Shown one piece after another: positions 38,460 through 39,978 of a stretch of DNA of 39,978 bases. Made by a program: the position numbers and the translations under genes. Position 1 is the stretch's first letter, and each line of letters begins with the position of its first letter. The stretch is from Deltaproteobacteria bacterium (GTDB lineage Bacteria > Myxococcota_A > UBA796 > CAJQPC01), in contig JADKFE010000052.1 in the NCBI GenBank assembly GCA_016717595.1, positions 1 to 39,978 on the forward strand, written 5' to 3'. The notes beneath the pieces are model-generated. The model was not told the DNA's origin. It ran no database searches and was given only the letters and a program-made list of their open reading frames with translations.

Positions 38460-39972
38460 TCATCTTCCGGATGTTGCCGTACTCACGCACCTTCTGCAGC
38501 GACAGCTCGCCGCGGAAGGCCATCTCGGCGGCGATGCCCGTCATGCGCACCAGGTTGGCGCCCTGGGCGAACTCCAACAGCAGATCCGGGTGTTTACGCC
38601 AGAAGTCCGACTTGTAGATCTTCCAGATGAAGTCGCGGGAGATGAACTGCTTGTTCACCAACATGTACAGCGCGAGGTAAAACTTGTCCTCGTTGCTGCG
38701 CTGCCAGTCCACGCTCACGCGGAACTGCCGGAACGACTTCGTGGCGAAGCCCTCGACGTCGGACTCTGTGGCGTATCCCGCGGTCAACATCTTCTCGGTC
38801 ACCGAGCTCTTGGGGTAGAGCGTGAGCGAGTACAGATAGATCTTGTACGGCGACTTTAAGTCCATGAGGAGCTGAAAGAGCGCGTCTTTGTCTGAGGTGT
38901 AGGCCAGGGGGTTGTCGATGATGACGTCGTACTTGACGTCGAGGCCCAGCTCCAGGTTCATCTCGTCAAACGCGAGGATCTGGGCGACCGTAGAGGTGCG
39001 GTCGTAGACCTCTTTCTGTTCGCGGTCAGAGCCGGCCTCGATGCCCATCTGTACGCCACGCAGCCCGGCGTCTTTGAGCAGGCGCAGGTTCTCGATGCGG
39101 GCCACGTCTGGGGTCATCATACAGTCCCAGGGGAGGTCACCGAACTCGGCTTTGTATTTCTCGGCGAACTCTTGCAGCCACTTCTTGGGGAAGACGAAGG
39201 TGTCGTCGTCAAACTTGACCCAGGCCATGTTCGGCATTTTTTGCCGGGCCAGGCGAAGCTCGGCCATGACGTTATCGACGCTGCGGCGGCGGTGGTAGTT
39301 GCCTTTGCCCTCGGGGAAGATCGCGCGCAGAGAGCTGTTGTAGCAGTACGCGCACTTGTAGGGGCAGCCGCGGCTGGCGAAGATGCGGTACTCGCGGTGA
39401 TGAACGAGGGGGTCGCCGCGGGTGAGCATGTTGTTGTCGATCAAGAACTTGTCGTCGCCGCCGAACTCGCGGAAGGTGAGGTCGTCGAGGCTGGTGACGA
39501 GCTCCTTCACGGCGTTGCGGTGGATCGTGCCGTTGGGCTCACGCACCCACATGTTGGAGATGTCGTTGATCGAGCGGCCGTCCTCTAGGCGGTTCACGAG
39601 CTCCAACAGCGGGTACTCGCCTTCACCCACACAGACGATGTCGGTGTGATGAATACAGTGCTCAGGGGTGAGCGTGGGGTGCAGACCGCCCCAGATCACG
39701 AGCACCTTGTCGCCCAGACGCTCCTTGATCCGTTTGGTGACCTCAATACCAACCCGGTAATACGGCGAGCCGAAGCTCAAGCCGACGAGGTGGTAGCCCT
39801 CACGCTCGATGAGGTCAACGAGCAGACCGTACTCGTCTTCAGTGGGCCACTCCACGCGGTTGTGCCGCCAGTCCTTGAAGAACATCAGGTCGGCGCGGTA
39901 CCCCCCTCGTTGCTTGAGCATCGAGGTGAGGTGACGGACGCCGCTGTTCTCGATGCCGTAGAGGCCGACCAT
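38449..39972 (-). CDS. B12-binding radical SAM protein (possibly 5'-truncated by window edge)
   Basis: At least 507 residues. The N-terminal ~150 residues resemble the cobalamin-binding Rossmann domain (MVGLYGIENSGVRHL, LVGLSFGSPYYRVG, VLVIWGGLHPTLTPE, IVCVGEGEYPLLELV). The radical SAM core holds FASRGCPYKCAYCYN, whose CxxxCxxC ligates the 4Fe-4S cluster, then WVKFDDDTFVF and GVQMGIEAGSDREQ. The C-terminal ~100 residues are helical. Such enzymes perform methylations or rearrangements on lipids, tetrapyrroles or antibiotics; the substrate is unknown. ATG 39972 lies 6 nt from the window edge, so the real start may be just outside. Confidence 0.9.
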   Translation of the reverse strand: MVGLYGIENSGVRHLTSMLKQRGGYRADLMFFKDWRHNRVEWPTEDEYGLLVDLIEREGYHLVGLSFGSPYYRVGIEVTKRIKERLGDKVLVIWGGLHPTLTPEHCIHHTDIVCVGEGEYPLLELVNRLEDGRSINDISNMWVREPNGTIHRNAVKELVTSLDDLTFREFGGDDKFLIDNNMLTRGDPLVHHREYRIFASRGCPYKCAYCYNSSLRAIFPEGKGNYHRRRSVDNVMAELRLARQKMPNMAWVKFDDDTFVFPKKWLQEFAEKYKAEFGDLPWDCMMTPDVARIENLRLLKDAGLRGVQMGIEAGSDREQKEVYDRTSTVAQILAFDEMNLELGLDVKYDVIIDNPLAYTSDKDALFQLLMDLKSPYKIYLYSLTLYPKSSVTEKMLTAGYATESDVEGFATKSFRQFRVSVDWQRSNEDKFYLALYMLVNKQFISRDFIWKIYKSDFWRKHPDLLLEFAQGANLVRMTGIAAEMAFRGELSLQKVREYGNIRKMINQ

Positions 39973-39978
39973 CAGGCA

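Overview
The window is very GC-rich DNA with strong G/C at third codon positions. It carries lipoproteins with short Cys-terminated signal peptides, an LRR lipoprotein with a MopE-like linker, large Ser/Thr kinases fused to ATPase/TPR modules, a PP2C phosphatase, a bactofilin, ParB, a sigma-54 activator, and a secreted GH18 protein with a C-terminal Cys/TM/Arg sorting tail. This suggests Myxococcota or a related deltaproteobacterial-type lineage. The assignment rests on gene content only.

Layout. 1-4.1 kb is accessory DNA whose three larger genes (a lipoprotein, an LRR lipoprotein, a secreted protein) are each broken by frameshifts. 4.1-7.3 kb holds a small lipoprotein, a GAF/sigma-54 activator, and a sigma-factor-like gene behind a near-perfect sigma-54 promoter, with a DUF5989 gene antisense to its 3' end. 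7.4-10.2 kb holds truncated haemoglobin, DUF3501, rubrerythrin (behind two Fur/PerR-like operators) and tgt. 10.4-16.4 kb is a plus-strand run: a pseudokinase-PP2C fusion, a rhodanese lipoprotein, a frameshifted arrestin-like membrane protein, a GT-C glycosyltransferase-like protein and an EEP-family phosphohydrolase. 16.2-17.0 kb is a lower-GC HicBA-like toxin-antitoxin pair. 17.2-21.3 kb (minus) is pspA, a small gene and a 969-residue GT-C/TPR protein. 21.4-28.6 kb holds the GH18 protein, a giant kinase-like protein with HRN in place of HRD, an SGNH-like protein and an alpha/beta-hydrolase lipoprotein. 28.9-31.8 kb holds an XRE regulator, an aminotransferase, a 43-bp tandem repeat array and a YdjM-like membrane protein. 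31.9-34.8 kb (minus) holds parB, a bactofilin and udk with overlapping ends, plus an Ig-like lipoprotein. 34.9-40 kb holds a second giant kinase, with an intact HRD, and a B12-binding radical SAM protein that reaches the window edge.

Themes. (1) Phosphosignalling: two paralogous kinase-ATPase-TPR giants, one apparently lacking its catalytic base and both lacking the Walker A lysine, plus a PP2C fused to a degenerate kinase fold with a zinc-ribbon insertion. (2) Redox/iron: rubrerythrin, DUF3501, a haemoglobin and peroxide/iron-type operators. (3) Transcription: at least seven genes have a TAnnnT hexamer only 5-8 nt before the start codon, which predicts leaderless mRNAs, and one gene has a sigma-54 promoter next to a sigma-54 activator. 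(4) The 43-bp array keeps two hairpin stems while their loops vary.

No rRNA, tRNA, insertion sequence or CRISPR array was seen.
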